Source: Brevundimonas bacteroides DSM 4726 (GTDB lineage Bacteria; Pseudomonadota; Alphaproteobacteria; Caulobacterales; Caulobacteraceae). Taken from it: 64,000 bases of DNA. The position numbers and the translations under genes were made by a program. Shown in pieces: positions 35,923 through 44,723 of the stretch (its first letter is position 1; each line of letters opens with the position of its first letter). The DNA is taken from positions 56,060 through 120,059 of the forward strand of contig NZ_JNIX01000001.1 of the NCBI RefSeq assembly GCF_000701445.1, in the 5' to 3' direction. Under the pieces are notes generated by a model. It saw only the letters and a list, made by a program, of their open reading frames with translations. It ran no database searches and was not told the origin of the DNA.

Positions 35923-36740
35923 CTTGGGTCGGACTTTGGATGGTAGGCGCGGGTAACGGTGCGCCACAGAATGACCAGCAGATCGATCAGAGGGCTAAAG
36001 CCCCGGATTTTGGTCGGGATGGCCTCACCTCTTGGGTAAACGCGGGAAGTAGCAATCTCCCGCACCCGGTAGCCGAGCTGAGACGCCCGTACCGTCAGAT
36101 AGGCCAGGAGTTCATAGCGCACGAACACGTCCCGGAACGGCTGGACGCGCCGGTCCAGCAGGTAGTCGCGCGAATAGGCCCGGTAACCCTGCGTCGTATC
36201 GGTCAGCCAATGTCCGGCCGCCAGGCTGAGCAACGGCGCATGGATCAGCCGGATTGCCAGCGCGCGCAGCCACGGCGTATTTTCGTGATGCCCGCCGCGA
36301 ATGAACCGCGAGGCCTGGACGTAGCCGTAGCCATCGTCGAGCGCGGTAAGAAACTGAGGCAAGGTCTCCACTCCGTCCTTGCCATTGCCGTCGATGGTGA
36401 CCATGCCGTCATAGCCTTCCTGGAGAGCCCAGGCGTAGGCGCAGCGGAGTTGGGCTGACAGAGCGCCGGGGCCTCGTTTGGTCAGACGGGCGCGCACGCC
36501 CAGCGCCAAAAGCCCTTGTGGATCGGTTGAGCCGTCGGTCGATCCGCCGTCGGCGATGATGATGTCCGCCGTGTGGTGCAGGCTCAGTGCCATCATGCGG
36601 GTCAGTTGCCGGTGAAGGCGGTCGCCCTCATTCAGCACCGGTATGACCACAACGTAGGGTGTGCGGCGTTCGTGCAGAACATCGACGTCGAAATCGGGAA
36701 TGCTCCAGCCGCTTCGAGAGAAGTCGCCGGTTGCTATCAT
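35919..36740 (-). CDS. GT2 glycosyltransferase, polyprenyl-phosphate sugar synthase type
   Basis: This 273-residue enzyme has a GT-A fold: VVIPVLNEGDRL near residue 30, IIIADGGSTDGS, MVTIDGNGKDG in place of the usual DxD region, and DTTQGYRAYSRD, which fits the acceptor-loop region of dolichyl/polyprenyl-phosphate sugar synthases. No strong membrane segment is obvious. It probably loads a sugar onto a polyprenyl phosphate, which the co-encoded GtrA could flip. Both ends overlap their neighbours by four bases. Confidence 0.85.
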   Translation of the reverse strand: MIATGDFSRSGWSIPDFDVDVLHERRTPYVVVIPVLNEGDRLHRQLTRMMALSLHHTADIIIADGGSTDGSTDPQGLLALGVRARLTKRGPGALSAQLRCAYAWALQEGYDGMVTIDGNGKDGVETLPQFLTALDDGYGYVQASRFIRGGHHENTPWLRALAIRLIHAPLLSLAAGHWLTDTTQGYRAYSRDYLLDRRVQPFRDVFVRYELLAYLTVRASQLGYRVREIATSRVYPRGEAIPTKIRGFSPLIDLLVILWRTVTRAYHPKSDPR

Positions 36741-37708
36741 GGCCGCGTCCCATCGTCGGACGAGTCGTCGATGGCGACATTCAATGGATCAGCGTCCCGG
36801 AAGAAGCTGATCGCACCCATTTCCTCGATGATTTCGTCCCGATGACGACTGTCAAGCCGTTCCAGAATGTGAGCCTGCGCCAGACATCCGATCGTCGCCC
36901 ACATAGAAAGAAAGGCCATCAATCCGCTGAGCACCATTGAGATCGTGAACCATCCGGGCTGAAGGTCGTCTAGAAGCAACAGGGCGCCAATCGCGTAGAC
37001 GGCGTAGCCGACCGCGGCCGTCAGCGTGAAAAGGGCCAACACGGCAAACCCCTTTAGGAACCGGGGTCCGGATGCGGAAACCAATTCGGCCAGCAGGTCG
37101 ATGCGGCGCCCACGCAGCAGCCGGTCGGTCAGGCGGCCATCTTCGACGACCTTGCGCACATAGCGTTCTGGCGTGCGCTTGGGTTCGAAACGCAGGTCAA
37201 GCCCGGCCGTGGGACGTGCCAGAAGTCGCGTCAGACTGGTTCGAGGCAGAGCCAGGGTGCGCAAGTCGCGGGTGTCAACGCGATAGCCCGTCAGCAATCG
37301 CAACGGCCCGTGCAGCGCAAGCAGTGCCGCTCGAGCCCGAGCGCGCGAGCCCATGACAATCCGGCCGGTCGTCAACGCCTCCTGGGCGAAAGCCGTCAAG
37401 TCCAGAGCCCCCGCCTCGTCGTGATCAGTGAGTACGACCACGTCGCCCAAGGCCTCGGAAGCTGCAATTCGGCGACGACGGTAAGGGTTGGTTCCATCCG
37501 TTACGACCAGCGTGCGCAGGTTCGGCAGGGCTGCCAGTCTCCGACCAGCTGCGACGAGTTCAGGACGACGCGACTCGCCGACGACCAGGATCACCTCGTA
37601 GTGCAGGTTTTCAGAAGCGATGCGCCGGACGAGCTCAGTCAACCCCTCCGGCAAACTTTCCTCCTGATCTCCGATTATGCAGAAGGAGGCGAGGTGTTCG
37701 ACGCTCAT
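36737..37708 (-). CDS. GT2-like glycosyltransferase with C-terminal membrane segments
   Basis: This 323-residue protein has a glycosyltransferase-like N-terminal half with SVEHLASFCIIGDQEESL and YEVILVVGES. VVVLTDHDEAGALD may serve as the DxD-type metal site. Two strong hydrophobic stretches follow at about residues 218-245 and 250-280, so it is probably anchored in the inner membrane. It is more divergent than the adjacent GT2 gene and the classification is moderate. The start and stop each overlap neighbours by ATGA. Confidence 0.65.
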   Translation of the reverse strand: MSVEHLASFCIIGDQEESLPEGLTELVRRIASENLHYEVILVVGESRRPELVAAGRRLAALPNLRTLVVTDGTNPYRRRRIAASEALGDVVVLTDHDEAGALDLTAFAQEALTTGRIVMGSRARARAALLALHGPLRLLTGYRVDTRDLRTLALPRTSLTRLLARPTAGLDLRFEPKRTPERYVRKVVEDGRLTDRLLRGRRIDLLAELVSASGPRFLKGFAVLALFTLTAAVGYAVYAIGALLLLDDLQPGWFTISMVLSGLMAFLSMWATIGCLAQAHILERLDSRHRDEIIEEMGAISFFRDADPLNVAIDDSSDDGTRP

Positions 37709-38553
37709 TCTAGGGCACCTTCGCTTCGCGTGAGGGCTGCCTGTGCTCGCCCCACGGACACGCTCAGACGATCGAGGTTGTCGCCGTCCGTCGCACGCAT
37801 CTCGATGGAGGCCCAGCCGTCATGGTCCACACCGAGAAGCGCCGCCAGAATCCTAGCTAGTTCCACCGTATCGGCCGGCGCTGCCACGAGATTGGGCTCG
37901 CTGATGTGCACGTGACCGATCAGGCCGACGGTCTGGGTAAGGTCGCTCAAGACTGCCGCCATTTCGCCATTCATCGTTGAGGCCCCAATGTCCAGATTGA
38001 CCCGGACCGCAGGATGATCGAGCGCTTGGGCGAAGGCGGCAGTTTCGGCGAAGGTATTCAGGAAATTCGTTCCATAGGCGACTGGATTGGGCTCCAGCGA
38101 CAGAGTGGCCCCGACAGACCGGCAGCGGTCGCCCAGCCGGCCAATCACGTCCTGAGCCATGGACTCGGCACCCTCCAAGCAGAGGTTCGCCGGAATGCGC
38201 CGCGCCGTCGGAGATCCCAAAACTAGGTTCGGACAGGCCAGTTCACCCGCCAAGTCGATGGCTGCCTCAATCCCCGCTTCGAAAGCGCGACGCCCAGCCT
38301 CGTCGCCGAACAGGGCCGCTTCGGCCTGGCCGAACAAAAGGGACTGCATTGACACGAGGGTCATGCCGCGACGCTGAACGTCGGCTCGCCAAGCTGTGAT
38401 CGCCGCCGGAGATGGCCGGAAGGGGTCGGCTTCCCCTGCGAATGCCAGGCTTGGGGCAATCTCCAGCCCCGGCACTCCAAGCGCCTCGAGCCGATCAAGC
38501 GCGGCATCGGCCTCGTCGACGCGCCAAGCGATGTTGGAAACCGCCAGCTTCAT
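37705..38553 (-). CDS. Sugar phosphate isomerase/epimerase-like TIM-barrel protein
   Basis: This 282-residue protein belongs to the AP-endonuclease-2-like TIM-barrel group that includes xylose isomerase-like sugar isomerases. It begins MKLAVSNIAW, and candidate metal ligands lie in LSLEPNPVAYG, RVNLDIGAS and GHVHISEPN, with a final ASIEMRA. The precise substrate cannot be assigned. ATG 38553 overlaps the upstream stop (TGATG); in-frame GTG 38556 and TTG 38559 are near alternatives. It is coupled to the two glycosyltransferase genes below it. Confidence 0.75.
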   Translation of the reverse strand: MKLAVSNIAWRVDEADAALDRLEALGVPGLEIAPSLAFAGEADPFRPSPAAITAWRADVQRRGMTLVSMQSLLFGQAEAALFGDEAGRRAFEAGIEAAIDLAGELACPNLVLGSPTARRIPANLCLEGAESMAQDVIGRLGDRCRSVGATLSLEPNPVAYGTNFLNTFAETAAFAQALDHPAVRVNLDIGASTMNGEMAAVLSDLTQTVGLIGHVHISEPNLVAAPADTVELARILAALLGVDHDGWASIEMRATDGDNLDRLSVSVGRAQAALTRSEGALE

Positions 38554-39524
38554 CACCAAGCCCCCGTGTCCCAGTCGCGCCTAATGGCCGTCAGTACCTG
38601 CTCGCGCGACCGCAGGTAGGGTCCGGTGCCCCCAAAGGATGACGCGTGACGTGTGCGCATGTCCTCGATCCGCAGGGGCGCCGTGGAAATCTCAAGCGGG
38701 TGGTCGATCAATTCTCGGCTCAGATTACCTGCATGCCAAGGCTCTACGGCGAGGTGTAGGACATCCAAATGCAGGTCGAGTGCGATCGAAATATCTTGGG
38801 CTAGACCTCCGAGGTCATAGAACTGGAAACGGCTGTCGGGGTGGGTGAAGCCCGTCGCGGCAAACCCGGCGGCGACCACCGCCTCGGTCAGCGCCGCTCC
38901 GTCGGGATGACCCGCGAGGGCAGGGCGATTGAGCGTGATCAGTCCCGTGGCGGCATCGGCAGCGTAGACGGCGCTCAGCGTCCTGGCCATTTCGATCGAA
39001 AGCCTCTCACTCAGGCTAACGAAGCCGTCGGGCTTCAGGAATGCCGGCACAGGATGCCGCAAGTCGAATAGAAAGTTCTTCTTCAAGCCCGGTCCGAACA
39101 GGGCCGGCATGCGCAGGATCAGGGTTGGAAATTGATCCACCAGGGCGGTTTCCAGCCAACGCCGGTGGCAGCCATAGGGATGATCGGTCTCGAAGTCGGT
39201 CGTGCTCTCATCAGCCCCGGCGGCTGGATCCGCGAGCACGGCGATGGTCGAGATCAATACGAGCTGGTTGATCCGGGCCTGGGACACGGCGTCGACCAAG
39301 CGCCCCAGATTGTCGAGATCGCCTTCAGGATCGGCGTTGGCGCGCCACATTGCAGCGGGAGCGCCGGCGCAGATAACGGTGTCGAAGGATTCGCCGACGA
39401 TGCTGTCGATGTTGGCCGAAGCATAACTCGCGTCGAAGGTCACCTCGCGCGACAGGACCCCTCCAACGAATCCGGTTGCTCCGATCAGCGCCGTGCGCCC
39501 CCAAGCGGATCGCGCGTCGGTCAT
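38553..39524 (-). CDS. NAD-dependent epimerase/dehydratase-like protein
   Basis: This 323-residue extended short-chain dehydrogenase-like protein has a Rossmann motif, ALIGATGFVGG at residues 12-22. The usual catalytic YxxxK reads Y117-GCH-R121, so the lysine seems to be replaced by arginine, and the Ser region (LISTIAVLADP) is also atypical. It may therefore be a reductase with altered chemistry or a binding protein. A clear AGGAGA site precedes the ATG. It is the first gene of the six-gene cassette. Confidence 0.7.
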   Translation of the reverse strand: MTDARSAWGRTALIGATGFVGGVLSREVTFDASYASANIDSIVGESFDTVICAGAPAAMWRANADPEGDLDNLGRLVDAVSQARINQLVLISTIAVLADPAAGADESTTDFETDHPYGCHRRWLETALVDQFPTLILRMPALFGPGLKKNFLFDLRHPVPAFLKPDGFVSLSERLSIEMARTLSAVYAADAATGLITLNRPALAGHPDGAALTEAVVAAGFAATGFTHPDSRFQFYDLGGLAQDISIALDLHLDVLHLAVEPWHAGNLSRELIDHPLEISTAPLRIEDMRTRHASSFGGTGPYLRSREQVLTAIRRDWDTGAW

Positions 39525-39595
39525 GCCAATCTCCTGCCCTGCCGTGGCCCAGCCTAAAGGCTGACCCCAACTTATGACAGTTGGAGATCACTGCT
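39525..39595. other. Intercistronic spacer with two small hairpins
   Basis: Between the eight-gene TldD/MoxR operon and the six-gene glycosylation cassette there are only 71 bases. They contain CAGCC-TAAA-GGCTG (39550-39563) and CCAACT-TATGAC-AGTTGG (39567-39584). Neither is followed by a T-run on the minus strand, so they are poor terminators. Read-through from the upstream operon into the cassette is possible. Confidence 0.45.
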
Positions 39596-41383
39596 CTACG
39601 ACAGCACCTTTGGGCGTCGGCGCTCCAACCACCAAAGCACCGTTGCGATAGCGACAAACGCGAGAAACCAGGGCCATGGCGATCCCCCAGTCCGATTTCC
39701 AACCACCCCCGCTCGGTGTGGCAGCGCCGAGCGGGCCAAGTCTAACGTCGCCTGCCTAAGCTCGGAAGAAACCACCGAGGGCGTGGCGTCCGCAGGATGA
39801 ACATAAACGATGCCTCGCTCGCCCTCAGCATCGCTGACGGCGTACCAGCCTGTCAGGCGCGGCCAGAACGCAGCGCAGGCAATGGACCCGGAACGTGGAT
39901 CCAGAACAAGCCGTGCGCGTGTTCCATCTGGACCGATGACCGTCTGCCCCTCGGACGCGGCGCACAGGCTTGCCCGTTGACCGGCCCTGGCGATCCCCTC
40001 CAGTGCGGGGCTCGCCCCCCCATCTGGTCGAGCCAGAACGGAGAACATGCGGCTCCACAGAGCACCGTAACGATCCGGCTGGCCAGTCAGAACCAGGGCG
40101 TAGCTGTCGGCCACCACCCAGACTCCGACACGACCGTCACCATATGGCCGCCAGGTGGCGAGCGGGTTTCTGTCCGCGTCGCTGAGCATGACTGCGGCCC
40201 CGGATCCGACCGGAACGAAGTCGCGCAAGGTCAGATCGGGCGCGCTTTCGAGTGGTTCGTTTTCGGTGGTTTGCTCGCCATCGGAACCATGCTGCTGCTC
40301 GAGCGTCAGGGCGCGTAGGGTCTCGCCGCCCGTCAGCGGGGCGCCAAGCGCCGCCCAGTCGCGACGTGTGCTCTCCGAGAGCGGTCCGGTGGGTCGCAGC
40401 AGTAGGCCCATTCCGCCTGCGACACCTGCCCGTATTTCTGCGCGCTCGCCACTGCCAAGATTCTCCCAGCGGCGTTCGTCGATGATCAGCAAGTCGGTTT
40501 CCGCCAGGGCCGCGGCGGTCAGAGGCGCGGGTCGGGCCGTCAGTTCGACACCGGCCCCCAAGCCCAGTTGCAGGGATATGTCGATCCCTGCCTGATCCGC
40601 CCACCGCCTGAGGAATCGTGGCTCTGGCCCCGGGGCACCGGCCAGGACCACGACGCGGGGTGGTCGCTCTGCGCGTATCTCCAGCGGTACGTCGACACGT
40701 TCGACCAAACGCCCCTGGGCGTCTTTCAGTTGCAGGTCGAACAATGCCAACCCGGCCGTGCGCGCCGCGCCTGTGACTACGAACTCCGCGCCCGAATGGA
40801 TGGCGACGCGATCCACAACCGCGCCGGAAGGGTCGGCGAGTTCCACTGAGCCAGCCTGAAGGCCTCCGACCGAACCACTGATGATGAAGGCACCCCCGGG
40901 CGAGACGGGATCGGGCATGACGAGCCGTGTCAGACCGAGTGGTCGGTCCGACGGATCAAAAGTCACGGGTCGATCGACCGTCGACCGGTCTCTGGCTGTC
41001 AGCCCTGCGCCAAGCACGACCAGGCTGCGGACTTCTGGATGACGGCGTAGCGCGGTGGCCAAGTCGGGGACTCGTTCGCCCACGTCCGGCGACGCTTCAG
41101 GCAGCGCGACCACAACGTCGCCAGCGCGCCGGTCCACCCTCGTCGTGGCTCCCCCGGTCCGCACCACCAGACGGCTGCTGCCAACGCCGACATCGGGGGG
41201 ATCAAGCGTCAGATAGAGCAGCGCGGCTGCCATCAGATTCAAACCGATCAAAGTCGGAAGGCGCCATGACAGGCCAGTCTGGTCGGCGGGGCCGTTACGC
41301 CGCCACAGAAGGATCCGAAGGATCGCCAGTGCCGCGCCGAGGCCGATCAGCATCGTGATCGATAGATTGGATGGCCCGCTCAT
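39596..41383 (-). CDS. Membrane protein with glutamine-amidotransferase-like fold, Bat-operon type
   Basis: This 595-residue protein has two N-terminal hydrophobic segments (about residues 6-22 and 38-56), a long exported or periplasmic-facing region and a C-terminal segment (WPWFLAFVAIATVLWWLE). The middle contains ETDLLIIDERRWENLGSGE and GVWVVADSYALVLTG, a pattern like the class-I amidotransferase-like domains of BatA/DUF4159-type proteins, without an obvious catalytic Cys. I cannot assign a function. Its start overlaps the DUF4175-like stop (ATGA), so it belongs to the MoxR operon. Confidence 0.6.
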   Translation of the reverse strand: MSGPSNLSITMLIGLGAALAILRILLWRRNGPADQTGLSWRLPTLIGLNLMAAALLYLTLDPPDVGVGSSRLVVRTGGATTRVDRRAGDVVVALPEASPDVGERVPDLATALRRHPEVRSLVVLGAGLTARDRSTVDRPVTFDPSDRPLGLTRLVMPDPVSPGGAFIISGSVGGLQAGSVELADPSGAVVDRVAIHSGAEFVVTGAARTAGLALFDLQLKDAQGRLVERVDVPLEIRAERPPRVVVLAGAPGPEPRFLRRWADQAGIDISLQLGLGAGVELTARPAPLTAAALAETDLLIIDERRWENLGSGERAEIRAGVAGGMGLLLRPTGPLSESTRRDWAALGAPLTGGETLRALTLEQQHGSDGEQTTENEPLESAPDLTLRDFVPVGSGAAVMLSDADRNPLATWRPYGDGRVGVWVVADSYALVLTGQPDRYGALWSRMFSVLARPDGGASPALEGIARAGQRASLCAASEGQTVIGPDGTRARLVLDPRSGSIACAAFWPRLTGWYAVSDAEGERGIVYVHPADATPSVVSSELRQATLDLARSALPHRAGVVGNRTGGSPWPWFLAFVAIATVLWWLERRRPKVLS

Positions 41384-43575
41384 CTCAGGACGTCCAGGTA
41401 GCGGCGACCTCGTGCGGGCGGCGTGGGGCGGCGATCGACGGCAGTGGCGGGAGGTTGAATGGCGGTCCAAAGGAGGGCGCGCAGGCGGCGGCGGCAGTCC
41501 GCGCAGCCAGGCTCGGCCCGGACTGTGTCTATCGCTGCGCGGAGCGCCAGCGGGTCGGCGATACGGCCGGGGTTCTGCCGTACCCAGGAATCGAGGGCTT
41601 CGAGGTTCAGTTCTGGGCGCCGGCCAGGTCGTTCTTCCAGCGCGCGCCAGGCGGCGACGGCGGAGGTCTCGGGGCCGCGCTCGGGGACTGGGGCAAGGGC
41701 GCCGGCGACGATGTCGTCCCTCTCGCCGGTCAGGCGGCGCGCCATGTCGATCGGCGGCAGATCAGAGCCGACGCGCCGCAGGAAGATGCGGGTCGCTTCC
41801 TGAGCTTCCTTCAGCAGGTCGAGCGCGCGGTAGGCATGGGGCAGGGCGGCGGCGGGCTCGCCCTGACGCAGCGCCCGCTCCGAGGCCCACATGGCGTCCA
41901 GCGCCTGGGACAGGGTCGAGCGCGTTCCGGGATCGAACAGGGTCGCCGCGTCGCCGGTGTCATGGGCGTGGCCGAACTCGTTGAGCACATCTACCGCCGA
42001 GCCGAAGAAGCCGCCACCCTCTGGGGCCGGGCCGTGGTCGTGGCCGTCATCGTAGCTGTGGCCGTCCTCAAGGGCAGGCCGTGCGGGCGTCCGCGCCGGG
42101 GTCTGCGCTGTCGTCGAGGCGGGGGCGTCGTTGGTGGGCAGCGGCGGCGGGGCGGGTCGGGCGGGTGCGTCGTTGGTGGGCAGGGCGATGGCGCCGGGCT
42201 CGTTCTCCCCGCCCATGAACTGGCCGTAGCGGTTCCTCAGCGTCGCCTGGTCGGCACCGAGGGCGTTGGAGCGGCTGACGAAGGTCGGGCGGTCCAGACG
42301 GCGCTGCTCCGCGATCAGGGCCTCGGAGTCGATGATGATCTGGCGCTGGCTGCGGAAGTAGGCGGGCAGGACCGACTGGGCCATGCCGTCCAGTCCGTCC
42401 GCCAGCCCGAGCGCCGACGGCCAGCGCAGGATGACGCTGGGTCCCTCGACCCTCTGGGTGCCGCCCGGCCGGTTGTCGGTCACGATCAGCTGGACGATCA
42501 TGTCCGAGGCGGGCTCCATGCCCTCGCGCGCCAGGTCGAAGGTGACGGCGTAGCGGCGCTGGCGCGCCTCTCCGGTTCCGGCGATGCCGCGCGTGGTCTC
42601 GGTGACGGTGACGTTTTCGCCCTCGCCCTTGGCCAGGGTGATGCGCAGGGTGGCGGCCGACAGGACGCCGTAGTCGTCGGACGCCTCGAAGACGACGGTC
42701 CAGCGGGTCTGGCCGGGCGTGATCTGGACCAGCTGGCTGTCCGGCTCGATCAGGCGGATGGCGGGCGGGGCGTCGGCGACCACGTCGATGCGGCCGAGCC
42801 TCTGGCGCGCCAGATCAGGGGCCTCGACGCGATAGAGGAAGGGCTGGGTCGCGACCCGGCTGGCGAACCAGGCCTCGCCGGCGCGGACCAGCGGCAAGGG
42901 CGCGGCCTCGGGGAAGGAGAGGGCCGCCGAGGCCGGCGCGGGCGACAGGCCGACGGTCCATTCCAGACGCGAGCCCTCGGGTACGCTGGCGTCCAGCGTC
43001 GCCTGCTCGCGGGCAGGCAGGCCGGTGTAGGCGGGCGGAACGATACGCAGGCGGAATGACGAGAGGACCGGCGGACCGGCAGCCGCCGTCGGCACCGACG
43101 CGGCGGGAGCGCTGCTTTCGCTGCGCGTGGCAGGCCAGAACAGAATCGCGACCGCCACGATGAGGGCGGCTCCCCAGGCCATGGCGATGGGTCGTAGGGA
43201 CCAGTCTGGACGCAGGTCCAGACGGGCCGCTTCTTCGGCGCGGGTCTCAAGGCGGCGTCGCTGGAGAGCACGGAAGCCGTCGAGCGCGCGGACATCCGCG
43301 AACAGCAGGGCGGCGCTGTCCTCGAACGCCGAAAGCCGCGCGTCGAGCGAGCGGATCAGCCAGCCTTGGTCCAACCGTCGCGCGCGCCAGATGCCGAGGC
43401 CGGTGACGAGGCCCAGGGTCAGCAGGACCAGTAGGGCCGCGACGCTCCACCCCGCCAGTCGCCACCCGAGAGCCCCTGCGACGATCGCCACCGGCAGGCC
43501 GACGGCGAGGGTGTCGAACAGGGCGCGCCACTGGGCCCGGCGCTGGGGCTGGAGCAGCAGGGGGATCGCCGTCAT
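41380..43575 (-). CDS. DUF4175-like membrane protein of the MoxR/Bat operon
   Basis: This 731-residue protein has two hydrophobic segments near the N terminus (about residues 25-60), a third around 131-147, and a large soluble part. The soluble part begins with FRLRIVPPAYTGLP, typical of DUF4175-like proteins in MoxR operons. A Pro/Ala-rich linker at about residues 460-500 contains two copies of LPTNDAPA, followed by a His-rich stretch (GHSYDDGHDHGP). The C-terminal third is helical and contains CADCRRRL. Function is unknown; a role in envelope protein assembly is inferred from context. The ATG overlaps the BatA stop (ATGA); the frame is open upstream only within BatA. Confidence 0.65.
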   Translation of the reverse strand: MTAIPLLLQPQRRAQWRALFDTLAVGLPVAIVAGALGWRLAGWSVAALLVLLTLGLVTGLGIWRARRLDQGWLIRSLDARLSAFEDSAALLFADVRALDGFRALQRRRLETRAEEAARLDLRPDWSLRPIAMAWGAALIVAVAILFWPATRSESSAPAASVPTAAAGPPVLSSFRLRIVPPAYTGLPAREQATLDASVPEGSRLEWTVGLSPAPASAALSFPEAAPLPLVRAGEAWFASRVATQPFLYRVEAPDLARQRLGRIDVVADAPPAIRLIEPDSQLVQITPGQTRWTVVFEASDDYGVLSAATLRITLAKGEGENVTVTETTRGIAGTGEARQRRYAVTFDLAREGMEPASDMIVQLIVTDNRPGGTQRVEGPSVILRWPSALGLADGLDGMAQSVLPAYFRSQRQIIIDSEALIAEQRRLDRPTFVSRSNALGADQATLRNRYGQFMGGENEPGAIALPTNDAPARPAPPPLPTNDAPASTTAQTPARTPARPALEDGHSYDDGHDHGPAPEGGGFFGSAVDVLNEFGHAHDTGDAATLFDPGTRSTLSQALDAMWASERALRQGEPAAALPHAYRALDLLKEAQEATRIFLRRVGSDLPPIDMARRLTGERDDIVAGALAPVPERGPETSAVAAWRALEERPGRRPELNLEALDSWVRQNPGRIADPLALRAAIDTVRAEPGCADCRRRLRALLWTAIQPPATAVDRRPTPPARGRRYLDVLR

Positions 43576-44723
43576 GGCGCGGGGCCTCGGGCGCGGCGGG
43601 TGGCCAGCCAGCGTTCGCCTGCGAAGACGAGGGCGATCAGCAGCGCCAGCCAGGGGCGCAGGTCGAGCGGCGGCTGGTCGTAGGGCGCGGCGCCCGTCAG
43701 GGGCGCGTGGTCGGCGGCGGCGACTCGGGTCGGCTCGGGCGGCGGGGCGAGCAGGCTCAACAGGCGGTCCGGGAAGTCGGGCTCGAGCAGGGCGGGCAGA
43801 TCCTGAGGCTTCGGGGCGCGGGACAGGACGACCGCGCGACCGCGTCCGATGCGCCCTTCCGAGGCGATCACAGCGCCCTCGGCATCGACCCAGACCGGAC
43901 GGAGGTCGTCGTCGACGGGCAGGCGCAGGTCGCCCGTGGTCAGGATCGCCGCGCCCTGTCGAACCCGGTCGATGACGGCCTGGGGAGGGGTCGAAGCCGA
44001 CAGCCAGACGATGGCCCCAGCCTCCCGGGGCAGGGGACGGTCGGCGGCGGCGGCCTCGAAAGCCAAGTCTTCGCCCTCGTCGGCCCAGGCGGTGGCGGCG
44101 GCCCGGAGGTAGCGGACGGCTGCCTCGCCCTCGGCGTCGAAACGGACGGTCAGTCGGGGCGGGGCGGGCGCTTCGAGAGTGGCCGGGGCGCGGGTCTGGG
44201 GGGCCGGGGTCCAGTCCACCTCGCGGGTCAGGATCGGGCGCTGGGCGTCGGCGTCGTCGATGACGGCGGGCGCGACGATGCGGAGCGGCGCGCCCTCGGG
44301 CAGTTCGGCGTCCAGCTGGCGGATCAGGCTGACGAGTTCGGTCGTGGGCGCGGGGGCCGGCCCGGCCCCGATCTCGGGAAATCCGGGAGCCAGCCAGACG
44401 CGGCGGGCGTCGTCGTCGACCTCGACGGAGGCGGGATCGATGCCGGGGGCGATCGCCACGACCGGCCGGGTATCCGCCGCGCCCCATAGCACCGGCTGAG
44501 CGAGCCAGAGCGCCAGCAACGTCAGCACCAGCAGCCGGGCGGCCAGCAGCCACAGCTCGTCCAGCCGCAGTCGTCGGCGCGGCTTGGGCCGTTCTTCCAG
44601 CCAGGCGAGGGCGGCGAAGGCGACCGTGCGGCTCTCGGTGCGCCGGGCGATGTGGATGACCAGTGGAATAGCCAAGGCCACCAGCGCCAGCAGGCCGAGC
44701 GGGAACAACAGGGCCGGGCTCAT
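43572..44723 (-). CDS. BatA-domain membrane protein
   Basis: This 383-residue protein begins with the BatA N-terminal domain: one membrane helix, the IPLVIHIARR motif, a short loop with WLEERPKPRRRLRLDELWLLAARLL (only its first part is diagnostic) and a second helix. The remainder is a periplasmic-facing Ala/Pro-rich domain and a C-terminal helix. No complete von Willebrand metal motif is visible. BatA-type proteins occur with MoxR ATPases in aerotolerance-like operons. The DUF4159 part that is often fused to such proteins is encoded separately here at 46619-47332. Confidence 0.8.
   Translation of the reverse strand: MSPALLFPLGLLALVALAIPLVIHIARRTESRTVAFAALAWLEERPKPRRRLRLDELWLLAARLLVLTLLALWLAQPVLWGAADTRPVVAIAPGIDPASVEVDDDARRVWLAPGFPEIGAGPAPAPTTELVSLIRQLDAELPEGAPLRIVAPAVIDDADAQRPILTREVDWTPAPQTRAPATLEAPAPPRLTVRFDAEGEAAVRYLRAAATAWADEGEDLAFEAAAADRPLPREAGAIVWLSASTPPQAVIDRVRQGAAILTTGDLRLPVDDDLRPVWVDAEGAVIASEGRIGRGRAVVLSRAPKPQDLPALLEPDFPDRLLSLLAPPPEPTRVAAADHAPLTGAAPYDQPPLDLRPWLALLIALVFAGERWLATRRARGPAP

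Noticed and set aside
42065..42180. Repeated LPTNDAPA sequence as a nucleotide repeat or CRISPR-like element
   Set aside because: It is a short duplication within a coding Pro/Ala linker; only two copies and no spacer structure.
41380..44553. A 1057-codon version of the DUF4175-like gene extending through BatA
   Set aside because: The upstream part overlaps BatA in another frame and is low-complexity Arg/Pro; ATG 43575 overlaps the BatA stop and gives a normal start.
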